From Nectonema munidae (lineage: Eukaryota > Nematomorpha > Nectonematoida > Nectonematidae), in the NCBI GenBank assembly GCA_030549495.1, contig JAUIRK010000951.1, positions 372,001 to 436,000 on the forward strand: a stretch of DNA of 64,000 bases, given 5' to 3'. The notes beneath the pieces are model-generated. The model saw only the letters and a list, made by a program, of their open reading frames with translations, did not search any database and was not told the origin of the DNA. Position numbers and translations under genes: made by a program. How positions within the stretch are numbered: the first letter of the stretch is position 1; every line of letters begins with the position of its first letter. This document shows positions 46,801-58,856 of this stretch, in pieces.

Positions 46801-48671
46801 ATTTACTTTCAACCTGTCACCTCAATGGACAAGTTTCTGCGTCCAGAAAGACTTGACATAGATCCCAACTCTGCCACTGCTACTGACGAGTGGAAACACT
46901 GGTACTCAACCTTTAAGAACTTTCTTTCCTCGATCTCAGCTCTCCATCCTGAAAAGCTCTCTGTTCTCACTAACTACATACAAGATTAGTCATAATGTGG
47001 TAAATCCTGACCCTAATAGAGTTGCACCGCTACTTGAAATGAGGCCTCCCGATAATCTGAAATCATTAAAGAGGGTCATGGGTCTTTTCGCATACTATGC
47101 GCGCTGGATTCCTCATTATTCAGATCATATAAGACCTTTGATTACAGCTGCGTCATTTCCACTCTGCGACGAGGCAACTGCTGCGTTTGGAAAACTTAAA
47201 AGATTACTTAGTAAAGCTAGTCTGCGAGTGATAGATCCTAACCAACCCCTAGTTGTGGAAACGGATGCTAGTAATTTTGCAATAGCGGCTTCACTTAATC
47301 AAAACGGGCAACCAATCGCCTTTCACGCTAGAACGTTGCGAAAGAATGAGAAACCACACACGTCTTTAGAAAAAGAAGCATGCGCAATAGTGGAAGCTAT
47401 AAGGAAATGGAAACACTACTTGTTAGGACGCCATTTTACATTAGTCACAGATCAAGAAGCTCTATCATACATGTTTAATAAGAGACATTCAGGTAAAATA
47501 AAAAACGATAAACTTTTGAGATGGCGAATAGAACTGGTATCTTATGATTATGATGTAAAATATAGAAAGGGGAGTCTGAATATCGTTGCCGATACGCTTT
47601 CAAGGGCTGTTTTGGCTGCCATGATATACATAACCAGCTTTGCCATCCAGGAGTAACAAGGATGGCCCATTTTATACGGAATAAAAATGTGCCCTTTTCA
47701 ATTCTGGAAATCAAAGAAATGATTAAAGGTTGCAAAATTTGTAATGAAATGAAGCCAAGATTTTATCCACCACATACTCCTTTAGTTAAAGCTACTAGAC
47801 CATGGGAGAGACTGAATATAGACTTCAAATGCGGACTCCCCCTTTCCAATGGGTATACAATCTTCTTAACAATCATAGACGAGTGGTCACGCTTTCCGTT
47901 TGTATTTCCTTGTAAGGACATGAGTGCCAAAACAGTTATGCGTTGTTTGAGCTCTTTGTTTTCTATTTGCGGCTTACCTGAGTACATCCACAGTGACCGA
48001 GGCTCTTCCTTTTTGTCACAAGAACTTCAACAATGCTCAATCTAGGAGTGGCAACAAGTCGTACAACCCGCTACAATCCAACTGGCAACTCACAGTGTGA
48101 AAGATACAATGGAATTGTTTGGAAGAGCATTTGCCTAGCTCTAAAAACACGTAATCTTGACGTAAAAGCTTGGCAAGATGTTTTAGGAGACTCCTTACAC
48201 TCAATTCGATCTTTGCTGTGTACTGCAACTGGATGTACTCCTCACGAAAGATTCATGGCTTTTCCAAGAAGGTCTACATACGGAGTCTCTTTACCATCTT
48301 GGATTATGTCTCCTGGCAACGTACTTCTGAAAAAAAAGCCAAGAAATGACAAGTACAGCGCTGAAGTTGAAGAGGTTGAACTATTACAAGCAACACCCTC
48401 TTACGCTCACGTTCGTTTACCCAACGGAAACGAAACCACCGTAAACTTAAAAGACTTGGCTCCTCTTAACGACAGTTCTACGAAACATCTTGACACCAAC
48501 CCGACACTAACTAATCAAGCTGAAAATTTAGAACAACAAAATAATGGTTCTAGAGATTCTCCAACTTCATCGCACTTCCACAGTGAAAACATCGTAGAAA
48601 ACCGCTACCCAAAAAGAGAAAGGCGTGCTCCAGATAGATGGAAATATTAAAAAAAAAAAAGAGGGGGTGAA

Positions 48672-48889
48672 TGTTGTAAATAGAGTGCCTCACAACATAA
48701 TTGGAATGTTGTAGATAAAGTGGTGCCTCACAACATAGATTTAAAGCTCACAATTCACTGGCAATTTACAACTAACCCTCTAACCACAATCACTCTATTT
48801 CAATAGTATATAAGCCTTCACATTTCTTTATCTTCGTTGAAAGTAAAGCCTACTTTTCTTCAAATAAATTTATTTCTTACTTTACAACA
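48672..48889 (+). repeat. 3' LTR of the Gypsy element (218 bp)
   Basis: Same length and, by eye, the same sequence as the 5' LTR, with a purine-rich tract (AGAGGGGG) immediately before it and GAAGT directly after. Confidence 0.95.
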
Positions 48890-49304
48890 GAAGTTATTAC
48901 CACATCTACGGAAAATACCGAACTGTTTAGACGCATTTTTTGAAGAAAAAAAATAATACGAAAAAATCAACATATGTAAGCATAAAATTTTATTAAATTA
49001 ATTCAATAATAATTTTAAATTAAATAAACTATATATTAATCCCTTGATTAGGAACAATTAATGTATATACATTAGCAATTGCCACTAATGCTTTAATGTT
49101 ATAACATTTCATGACACAATTATATCGGATATAACATATCAAGTACATAAATCCTATTTTTGGAAAAGATTTTAAATCAAAAATCAAACAAAGTTACCAG
49201 TTTACGGAAATCTGATTCGTCCTTTGAATTGATAATGGGATTTTATGTACTGTTTTTATGGATATCTCTCATTATATAATGTTAAGAATATGCCTCTAAC
49301 TTAA

Positions 49305-49417
49305 CTCTTTGTAACAAAAGTGTCCCAAGAAATAAAAATCTTCTGCTTAATATAAAATTCGCATTGAAAACGAAAGCAGATGATGATTAATCTTCAAAAA
49401 TTTTGTCCTCAAAAATG
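49305..49417 (+). mobile_element. TTAA-flanked MITE, sister of 9265-9370
   Basis: Lies between TTAA at 49301-49304 and 49418-49421. It shares AAGAAATAA, TCTGCTTA and GATTAATCTTCAAAAATTTT with the copy at 9265. Tips are eroded (CTCTTTG and CAAAAATG). Confidence 0.6.
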
Positions 49418-49421
49418 TTAA

Positions 49422-50404
49422 GCTATAAGTAAGCATATTTTAGGGCCATTTTTAGGTTCTTCTTATAAACCTTTAAAATAATTTGTCTATCAAGGTGTTT
49501 TGAAAAGAAAAATTTTTCATCAAAAAAGATTCCTAGGTTTTCCCTTTCGTTTAACATTGTATATATAGAAAAAGAGTCATTTCCACATTTTCATTCATTT
49601 AAATAGTTTAAGGATAAGACCAAAACATATATCAAGCATATTGCAAATATACATGCATATACTTATTATAATACATAATGTATAAAATGTACATACCATG
49701 TTCAAATTTACTATGAAGCGTATAGAACTTATATCACGCCTTCAACATTATATTTGTTCTTGTAGTACGAAATGATGATTAAAGCTGATTTATATGACTG
49801 GAATGACCTAAAATTGGCTTACATATAAAATTTCTATTTAAAGAATCAAAATATTCTTTTGATGACAACTAAAAAATTCCTTCATTTTCGCCAATAATAT
49901 TCCTTCAATTTCTCTCTTCAACTCAACTCATCAGAAGGAACACAATGAAAAGTAAGGATTAGTATTCGGTTAAAAATATTTGTAAACTATATACGAAAAA
50001 TATAGAAATTATGACTATATTTTATCGAAAAAAGAATATTTCCACTTTATAAGTCCTTATCAACTATTCATCAAGTAAAATTAACTTTAGAAAAAGTGTT
50101 AATTAATTAATGAGGGTTTGCTAGAAAAGGAAAAGCATGAATGGTTTAACTTTAGGAGAGTGATGCACAATTTAAAACACCATTGGAATAACAGCATCAC
50201 ATATAATACAATGTTACCTCTTTATTTATCTGATAAATGATTAATCTATACATTAATTAATATTTAGTTTACGATATCACACATCTTAATATCTCTTAAT
50301 GTCTATAATCTATCATTTTTGTTAAGTATACATCTTTCTTCATCACATATACTCTTACTCATCATAATATAAGGGAAATAACTAATATATATACATACAC
50401 TATA
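49422..50404. other. Intergenic, nothing recognisable
   Basis: AT-rich sequence between a MITE and the first pogo remnant. No gene was recognised on either strand. Confidence 0.4.
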
Positions 50405-51045
50405 TAGTGATGATTGGTTAATCCGACATCTATGGTTTCAGCATTAGTGTAGTCGGATTAAAAAATTTTACATTGAAAATTTCAAAACAAAAAGAAATTT
50501 TTAAACAATTGAAAATTTTATTAAAATTTATACTAAAAACTTCTCTATACTAACTTGTTTCATTCTTTTTTCACTTTTTTTATTCACTTGATTTAAAATT
50601 AAAGATAAAGCATCTAAAAATTGGGAGAAAGCTTCATTTTCTTCACAAACTTTTATTGCTCCACTTAAATAAGACGGCATTTAATGGATGTCGGAGGCTC
50701 TGTATCAGAGTTTGATTCATCATTTCCAATGCTAAAAGAACTACCACTGTTTCTTTCTTTGGTTGGAGCAACAATTTCAACGATTATCTTAATCTGTTAA
50801 ATTTCTTGTAATAATAATTCAAATAATAATAATAATCTATAATATTAAATCTAAAGAATTTTCAAAAGTCGGATTAAATAGTAATCTATATAGGTTAGTC
50901 GTATTTACATGGAATTAAAAAAGTATCTCGTAGTCGGAATCAAAATTTGTCGCATTAATAAATTAAGAAATACAAAAATAGTCAACGGACCAAAATTTTG
51001 TAAATTATTATTTACAAAAAAAGTGTCGGATTAGGAAAGCATCAA
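50405..51045 (-). pseudogene. pogo/Tigger deletion derivative
   Basis: The ends share a TGATG...TAATCCGACA core (TTGGTTAATCCGACA on the left, GTGTCGGATTAGGAAAGCATCA on the right, inverted). On the minus strand near 50690-50540 a tail reads MPSYLSGAIKVCEENEAFSQ, then KKSEKRMKQVSIEKFL, like the C-terminal end of Tigger transposases (K-KQ-TI--FF). The helix-turn-helix and DDE parts are absent. Confidence 0.6.
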
Positions 51046-51861
51046 TTTTAATATACTTTCATGATCTTAGTGTATATTAAAATTTTGTGCTGATGATAAT
51101 TGCTTAACCGAAAGTTATTCTTTCATCTCAAAAAATCAATGAAGGAAAGCTAAGTATGGCTTATACCAGAAACCAATTTATTGCATGCCTTCAAATCTAG
51201 GAAAATCACGCATTTGATCCAGTAAACCACAAAAGCAACTTCCTTGTCATCGGAAGCCAAAAATTTTTACAAAAGGACATACATATTATTTTTAGGTTTA
51301 TTTTGTCCTTTCACAGCTCTATTTTGTCCGTTCTATTTTGCCTTTTTGTAATTCTGTTTCCGTCAACCTTTTTAAAAATTTGTGCTTCATTTGTTATATT
51401 TATATTATTTTGACATGTACTATTTGTATTTATTTGCGAAATAATTAAAAATTGAAATGATTTAGTTTCTGATTTTCTCCAAGAAATAAGAAAAAATTTC
51501 ATCCCATAAATAGTCAAAATATCAATAAATTAAATTAGTATATGACACATTAGAATTGCAAAAGGACAAAATAAAATTGCAACAAAATGGAACTTTAATC
51601 AAAAAATGATTGATTTCAAAGAATACAATTTCGTTCTCTCTTACTCAAAGACGAAACATTTTAGTGGATAAAAATAAGAAGAAGAAGAAAGTTTATTAGC
51701 AAATTAGATGATCAAAATAAACAAAACGGGGGAATTGAAATTATACCTAAGAATGAATTTGCATTTACAAAACAGAAGATATATTTAAATATATACAATA
51801 TCGTAAATTATGAAATTGCTAAAGAAAATTATATGAGTATTTCTAATCTATAAAGTTAATA

Positions 51862-53925
51862 CAGTGAAACCTGTATTAAACGACCATTCAAGGTAAGACC
51901 TAATTTTGGTCGCATTAGATAGGTGGTTGTTAAAAACAGGGTGAAAATATTTCAAAATATTGACTTCAATAAATTGCAAACCAAAATGTCGTAGAAGATT
52001 CAATCACAATTATAAAAGTTAAAATTAATTTATTTAAACTTTAAAATAATCAGTTATCCTTTTTTGTTGTAAGGATTTTGCTGACATTTTGTCAATCTGA
52101 AAATTTGTTTTCGCACCATGTATTCCAGAGATTTTCCTAAGCCATGATAAAAAGCCAACTTTTTTTAGTTTATCAGCACTTTCTTCTGTTTCTTCATCAC
52201 TTTCCAAAGAATTCTCTTCTTTTTCTCTTCCGATCTCCTTCAATGCTACATTTGCAGGTAAGTCAAAGACGCTATTCTTAACATCGCATGTATCCAAGTC
52301 TTTATCAATATTGGCAACAGCTTTATCATACTCTGCCCCGAAAATATCTCTTCACTGAAGTAGGTATTTCTTCTTCAATCTCAGGATTTCACACAGAAAT
52401 GTTTTCTTTGCGAAATCCGGACTTTATGAAGCACTTCTTGATTGTGCTTTCTTCAACTTCTTTCCATGCTGCACTACACCATAAAATTACATCCAATATT
52501 TGTGTTGATTTTAAGAGTTGACTAGCATTAATACATCTTGATTCATCTCTGTCCATTTGTCTGACTATATGGAAAAGCTATAGAAAAATTGTTCAGTAGA
52601 TTAAAAAATTTTAAAAACATTTACTTGTCGTTTTCTAAACTTTAACTTCATTGCTTCAATTATCCTTTGAATTTTAACGTTACTGAGCTTAAGATTGGGA
52701 TTAAAGGGGCATTATCAATGAATATAAGAACATTCCTTTTTTCAACTTTCATTTTCCTATAAAAATTTTGTAGCCATTCTTCAAAAATCTCAGCAGTCAT
52801 CCAAGCTTTTCATTTTAAAATAAAAAGCTAGTTTTAGCTTTTCAGTTAAAACTTGTACTCCACTGGTAAAGAGCTCAACTTCACTTTTGAAAAACATCAA
52901 GGACACTTTGATTTTGCAATCACTAAAGGTTTTATTTTTTCTCCAGTCATACTGGCACAAAGTCCTATTGTTATTCTTTCCTTTGATCGTTAAAACTATC
53001 AAAAATTATACAAATTCAACAATTCAAAACTTTTTTTACCTTTCAAATGAAAAGTTTTTTTGTTGTGTCTTTGAAAAAAAGCCCAGTTTCGTCTAAATTA
53101 AAAATGTCTTCCTCCTTATAGCATTCACAAATTTTCTCAAGTTTCAATTTCCATTCTTCAACGGTTGATTGACAAATATCTGCCCTTTGCCTGTCATGTT
53201 ACGAAAACTTCCAACCAACTCTCCAACCAACCATTTGAAGCTTCAAAATTCGATTTTCCAAGTTCTTCAGCAAAGCTCAAAGCTTTGGTTTTGAGAATTG
53301 GTCCACTGACTGGAAGGCCTCTAGCCAAAGCGTCAATAAACCCCCTGCATGTTAGAGTGTTTATCTCTTCATTACCTGTGAGATGGTTTTTTCTTTTTGA
53401 AACTGTTGACACACACGATTTAGAATAATCTTCTAACACATGCGCTTTCCTTTTTCTTAATATGTTTGGATTTGAGTTTTACCTACACCCATGTCAGTAG
53501 CTTTTGTTTAAGATTAAGTGATGTTCTTTTTTTGACATATTACCTGCTATGTAAACATGATCTAACATAATTATATTGAAATTTGTAACCAATAATAAAC
53601 TTACGTGAAAAACAACAAGAACAAAAGATATGAAAAATGGCTGATAATGAGAAATCAACACGGAATAACTTGTAGCGCTGATTTCATCCATGTCATATTG
53701 ATTGTGTTCAAAGTATTGCTGTATGACATATCATGTGTCACAAAAGAAATTCAGTTTTACTAGTCTTACTGTGCAACAATTGCACTATTTTTTTCAAGTG
53801 TGTTTAAAATGTAACTGTCTGCAAAAATAGTCGTTTAATGCAGGTTTTTTTAATAAATTTTAGTGCAAAACATGGTCGAAGGTCGCGTTAGACAGTGTGT
53901 CGCTAAATACAGGTTAAAAACAATT
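51862..53925 (-). pseudogene. pogo/Tigger transposon with decayed transposase
   Basis: The left tip CAGTGAAACCTGTATTAAAC follows a TA dinucleotide, as expected for pogo elements. The right end (complement AACCTGTATTTAGCGAC) is cut short. Minus-strand coding starts near 53439 with a CENP-B-type helix-turn-helix: FIDALARGLPVSGPILKTKA, LSFAEELGKSNFEASNGWLE. A DDE start NLDETGLFFK-like piece lies near 53080. The C-terminal tail is intact at 52297-52034 (VALKEIGREKEENSLESDEE ... QQKRITDYF). The middle has several stops and shifts, so it is not functional. Confidence 0.88.
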
Positions 53926-55059
53926 CAATTTTCATCGGGAGGAAAAAACGGGGTAAAATGGTATATTTGCTCTGTGATTTGATCTCAAAATAGGACAATT
54001 AGAGTAAGAAATCTTAAATAGTAATACAAGCTAGTAATGATTCTACCATCGTTCTTGTCTTCCATGTGTTCTATAAAGTTAGTATCTTAATTTCAATTAA
54101 TTTCAAATAAATAATGTGGAATTTTGAATTTTGTTTGCATTTTTTCAAGTTTCTACCATTATTGTATTTGCCTTAGTTAATGAATTTATTCTATTTATAT
54201 TTCAAAAAACTTTTTTTCGTTATAAGCTTTTGTGTTTAAGTTTTCAACACGAATGAGCGAAAAAAAAGCAGCAAACTCCTTGTAATTTCACTTAAAAAGT
54301 ATAGAACTTTATAATGATCCCTAAATATTTTCTGGTGATAATTTTTGCGAGCCAGATTACAGCAGCCTTCATTAATTGAAAGATAATTGTCAAAATTTGA
54401 TCAAAAGTAAGCAAGGACATTCCATGGATAAAGTTTGGACGCAAATTTATCAGATGCAAAAAATTTAAAACAAGACATCCAAAGATTAAGAAATTGGCAA
54501 TAAACTTTCATTACACAGATATTGATTTTTCTAAGAAATGTATACTACTTGATATTTTCCACCTTCTCATGAATAAAAGAGCGTATATTGAAATATAATG
54601 ATCTTAAACGAAAAAACTATAAGATTCAGTTTGATATGCGGGACAAGTTTTCAATACCACATTTCTACTTGCTTCTAGCGTGTAAAATACTAGCGTTTGA
54701 AGAGATTGGCCACTGTTTTAATGAAGCTGGTTAGAATATATTAAAGAAATTTTTTATATAATATATGCATTTCTCGTCAATGATGCAGACCATTATTTCT
54801 TTGGAAATTAAAATCCTTGCTTTCTTCTAAGATTTTTTATGAAGGAAGAAAGTTTATGAAGATCTTCAAAAAAAGGTTAAATTAATCATTGATTAATTAA
54901 TTGTTTAGGCGTCTAAAAAGTGCCCTTTATAAGGTTTTGTGCATATTTTTTTTGGACAATTTTTATCAATACTTATCATATTTTCATAATAATGTAAATA
55001 ATCAAAACAAATCATATTAAATAATTAGTTTCCATTTTTAAAATTATTTTTCTTTTTAG
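53926..55059. other. Intergenic, possible 5' region of the small secreted gene
   Basis: No exon could be defended. The start codon of the gene ending at 58213 should lie in an exon here or further upstream, but I could not place it. Confidence 0.35.
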
Positions 55060-55091
55060 ATAAAAAACTTCTAGTATTTGTTATTATATTG
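55060..55091 (+). CDS. Candidate signal-peptide exon of a small secreted protein
   Basis: A 32-nt exon between acceptor TTTCTTTTTAG and strong donor GTAAGT. After two bases it reads KKLLVFVIIL, a typical signal-peptide core, and leaves in phase 0. The exon at 57686 enters in phase 0 with ANFSYKKSDYK, so the joined stretch looks like a leader with a cleavage region. The start codon must lie in an upstream exon. The call rests on splice signals and the hydrophobic core only. Confidence 0.45.
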
Positions 55092-56344
55092 GTAAGTTTC
55101 TTTTAATATTTACACATTTTGTATAACATTCCTTATTTCTTTTATGATATACCTCTTTCAAATGGATTTAACACTTTCAAGCTCATAATCATGGATTTTT
55201 TGGGTTAAAACCCTTTCAGGCATTGGTTTTGGAAGAAAAATCGCATGTTTTCTTTTTCAATGAATTTTTATTATAACTTAAGCAGGCGATTTTTATTACA
55301 CTGATGTCCCATTGTGCTTGAAAGGGTTAACGTGGATTTAACACTTTCAAATGCATAATGGGCACCAGTGAATAAGGAAATAAAAACGATTTTTATTAAA
55401 TAGAAATTAATTTTTTTTCATTGAATGCGGAAAGAAAAACAGACGCTTAATCTTCGAAAACCAATAAGATTTATTTAGTCAACCCCATCGTATAAAAGAT
55501 TTATATCAAGTTAGTAAAATTTTTTGCAAGTAGAACTTATTTTATAGTTTAAAGAACAAAATATACTTAGTTAATAATGCGTAAGTCAAATTAAAGAACT
55601 TTATACTAAATAAAGTTGTCTCTTAATCAACAACAGACAGGTATGATGCATTTTTATAAACATTTTCTGAAAATTGCCACACAAACATTGATTACCAAGT
55701 AGTTCATAGAAATTTAGTCATTTTATTTAAAGTAAAAGTGATTTTATGCTTTTATAAAACTTGCTTATAACTAAAATTTGTCTATAATTAGAAGTTTTTT
55801 TTTAATATAAATTTGACTTAAGCAAGTTAGATATGGCAAGTTGGCATTAGCCATGTTTAACTATTTGACGACAAGAATTTTGAAGACTATATGGTCTGAT
55901 TTTTCCGAAATGCAAGTCACACTGATAAGAGTGATTCCATTTTGAAATTAATAATTAAAAAGTAAGAAAAATCATCTTTTAGGTTAAAATTAACTTTAAA
56001 CAGATAAAAGTCAAATTGTAAAATAAATCTTTTTTTCTTAATCTTATTTTTTAGAACTTAAAAAAATGGACACTCAAGATCCTTAATTCGAGAAAAAAAC
56101 TGGGACTCTTTCACTCGATTAGTACCAAAAAAATAAAAATGGCCAGCTTTAAGTTATATAAAAATTCATTGAAAAAAATATGAAAATATTTAGGATCGTG
56201 AAAAAAGAATCGTCTTGTCACATTTTACGGAGTTGATATAATATCATAATATTAAACATCAAATTTTTAATTATTTTTATTAAAAAAATCTTTCTATATT
56301 TTTCCGGTATTCAGTATTCACGAGTGAAAAGAGGAAGAAAGGGA

Positions 56345-57315
56345 TTAACCCATTAAATACCATAGAAATCAGACGATATCTAAAAAAACACAGACGATTT
56401 ATATTCAAAATCATTGAAAATAGCAGACGAAGATGAAATTACTTATGTTCCCAAATGGGAGCATTGGGACTTAATGGGTTAAAGAAAAAAAATTATTTGC
56501 ATATGGATAATAAAGAATTTCGATTAACCGTTTATCGACCACAGTCGAAATATGTCGACATTACAAAAATAAAATCGTCTGCGTTTATTAATGCTTTTAA
56601 CCCATTAAGTCCCAATGTGCCCATTGGATAATAAAGTAATTTCGACCTTCGTCGCTTTTATCAATGACATTTGAAATATGAAATCGTCTGCGTTTTTTAA
56701 TGCTTGAAAAAAATTATTTGCCCTGGAATAAAGAATTTCGTAACTTTTTACCTAAATATCGTCTGATTTCTATGGGACTTAATGGGTTAATGGGTTAAAG
56801 AAAAAAAATTATTTGCACATGGATAATAAAGAATTTCGATTAACCGTTTATCGACCACAGTCGAAATATGTCGACATTACAAAAATAAAATCGTCTGCGT
56901 TTAATGCTTTTAACCCATTAAGTCCCAATGTTCCCATTTGGGAACATAAGTAATTTCACCTTCGTCTGCTTTTTTCAATGACTTTGAATATAAATCGTCT
57001 GCGTTTATTAATGCTTGAAAAAAAATTATTTGCAAAAGAAAAATAAAGAATTTCGATTAACCGTTTATCGACCACAGAAAAAATAAAAAATAAATATCGT
57101 CTGCATTTCTTAATGCTTGAAACTTAATGGGTTAATGGGTTAAAGAAAAAAATTATTTGCACATGGATAATAAAGAATTTCGATTAACCGTTTATCGACC
57201 ACAGTCGAAATATGTCGACATTACAAAAATAAAATCGTCTGCGTTTATTAATGCTTTTAAATAGAAATCTCCTGCTTTGCATTAGATATCGTCTGATTAT
57301 TCTGGTCGATAACGG
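56345..57315. mobile_element. Nested and tandemly amplified TTAA-MITE cluster
   Basis: A full CAGACGA-family copy lies at 56349-56478 between TTAA tetramers. After it, the start of the second family (TTAACCGTTTATCGACC) recurs at about 56525, 56831, 57058 and 57186. Each start leads into AAAATCGTCTGCGTTT and, in most cases, into a minus-oriented CAGACGA copy (TTAACCCATTAAGTCCCAAT). The closing tip GGTCGATAACGGGTTCA appears once, near 57300. This fits one MITE inserted into another, followed by local duplication with a period near 306 bases for the first two units. Confidence 0.8.
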
Positions 57316-57685
57316 GTTCATGAAGTGAGGTTTAACGAGACCTAACAATATTTATTTTATTTCTATATGTAATTTTGAATCATCTATTATTTTTGTACTT
57401 TGCCTAAAATCCTTTTTATATTCTTCTATTTCATATAGCACTGTTTAAATACACAATTGAATCCAATATGTATGTAGATGTACGAATTTTTAGGGTTGAA
57501 TGTTAAATTAATGAAAACCGTTGTGGTTGAAAAGCAGCCTCAATACAAAACATCAGTATTCGATGAGCAATAATGTATTTTGATTAACTATTGAAGTCAA
57601 ACTTTAATGGCTTTTATTTTCAAAAACTTTGTTAATTAGCTCAGTCAGTTTCGTAGAAAATATATACATATTTGCTACATTTTAG

Positions 57686-58213
57686 GCGAACTTCTCTTAC
57701 AAAAAAAGTGATTATAAAACAATGCACTACAATGGATATAAGGATTTTCAACAGTTGAAGTTTGGTTTACACAATAAGAAGAATGTCAAAAAAGTTCAAA
57801 CACAATTGGTTTCAAAGATTTACACTGAAAAGGACGAAAGAAAAGTGGAACGCAAATACCGCAGAACACCCAAAACTCTTTCATACAAAGAAGAAGCTTC
57901 AAAAACCTGGAAGCTGCAGATGCCAAGACCACCTAAAAGATTCGTTCTCAAAAATCCGCGCCAAAAGTTTGAGACTTTTAACAATGATTATTTCAGAGAG
58001 GGAGTTAGGCAAGAGTTCCATCGCCATTATGACAGAGAACGGGACGATGATCGTTCTAAGATTTCGTTCTATCAGTCAAATCTTTTGGAACCTGAGAAAG
58101 CGATTGTGGATAATAGACGAGGAACACATATAAATTACTACCAACCCGCTGTCGGCATCCAATACAATGACAATCGAAGAGGAAAGCATTACAATGTTTA
58201 TCATTTGATTTGA
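57686..58213 (+). CDS. Unknown basic protein, last exon
   Basis: Open from acceptor GCTACATTTTAG through ATG at 57722 to TGA at 58211-58213, 175 codons. It is rich in Lys, Arg, Tyr and Asp. Readable segments include NGYKDFQQLKFGLHNKK, RKYRRTPKTLSYKEEASKTW, KLQMPRPPKRFVLKNPRQKF, and a repeated DNRRG-H-N-Y motif near the end (DNRRGTHINYYQ and DNRRGKHYNVYH). No domain was recognised. It is probably the 3' exon of a gene whose leader exon is at 55060-55091, but ATG 57722 could start an intronless product. It lacks transposon features and is the only long clean frame nearby. Confidence 0.65.
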   Translation, partial: ANFSYKKSDYKTMHYNGYKDFQQLKFGLHNKKNVKKVQTQLVSKIYTEKDERKVERKYRRTPKTLSYKEEASKTWKLQMPRPPKRFVLKNPRQKFETFNNDYFREGVRQEFHRHYDRERDDDRSKISFYQSNLLEPEKAIVDNRRGTHINYYQPAVGIQYNDNRRGKHYNVYHLI

Positions 58214-58393
58214 ACTGGCGCATTCTACACGTTAAACATTTATTTTAATCTAATATCTTTTTTTTTTTAAATATTTCACACTTTGTTAAGCGAATAGTGC
58301 TTTCTCCATCATTTATTATAAATGAAAATTTTAAATATATTAATATTCATAACATTTATGCACAACAGTCAATCTATTAACATTTTAATTTAG

Positions 58394-58399
58394 AATAAA
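58394..58399 (+). terminator. Likely poly(A) signal for the basic-protein gene
   Basis: AATAAA 181 bases after the stop at 58213, in AT-rich 3' UTR. Confidence 0.5.
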
Positions 58400-58856
58400 T
58401 ATATCTTGAAATAACTATAAAGGATAAATTAAAACTTACTTTTCATATCCAGTTCTATTAAAAAATAAGTTGAAATGTTTTCGAGAGAAAGACATCATCC
58501 TATGATTAAAAATAATTGTTTTCAAAAATTTGGTATAGAAACTCTCCCTTCCCGCAACACAAACATATTCGAAAAAACTTTTGTTCAATTCCTTCACAAA
58601 TGATTTTTTAAATAAGATTTTTATACAACCTCTGATGAATAACTTAAATATTTTAGGTATTTAGTTAGTATTATTGGAACAAAAGATTTAAAATATAAAA
58701 TGTGTTTTTTTCTCAAAAATTCTAACACAAAACCAACTTAATAGTAAAGTAGCAATAAATAACTGAATTATTTGTACCATCATATTAAAATATATCCTGT
58801 AAAAAAATAAGTTTGTGCATTTCTCTAACTAATGTATGGCAAAAATGGAGTGGGAA

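Larger units (their letters stand above)
46583..48889 (+). mobile_element. Ty3/Gypsy LTR retrotransposon, broken, young
   Basis: Complete from LTR to LTR, flanked by 5-bp target duplications GAAGT (46578-46582 and 48890-48894). The two LTRs appear identical by eye, so the insertion is recent. Parts seen between them: a short gag-like start near 46825 (MDKFLRPERLDIDPNSATAT), an RNase H segment (VVETDASNFAIAASLNQNGQ, about 47.2-47.6 kb), an integrase core (ATRPWERLNIDFKCGLPLSN, about 47.8-48.1 kb), and a C-terminal integrase tail to about 48.65 kb. A purine-rich tract precedes the 3' LTR. The interior is far shorter than in a whole Gypsy element, with a few breaks, so it is a fossil. The family resembles K02A2.6-type (Mag-like) elements. 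Confidence 0.92.

Noticed and set aside
57762-58133. 123-codon frame overlapping the basic-protein exon
   Set aside because: It is the +1 shadow of the frame at 57686-58213, which has a better start context, cleaner composition and a splice acceptor in phase.
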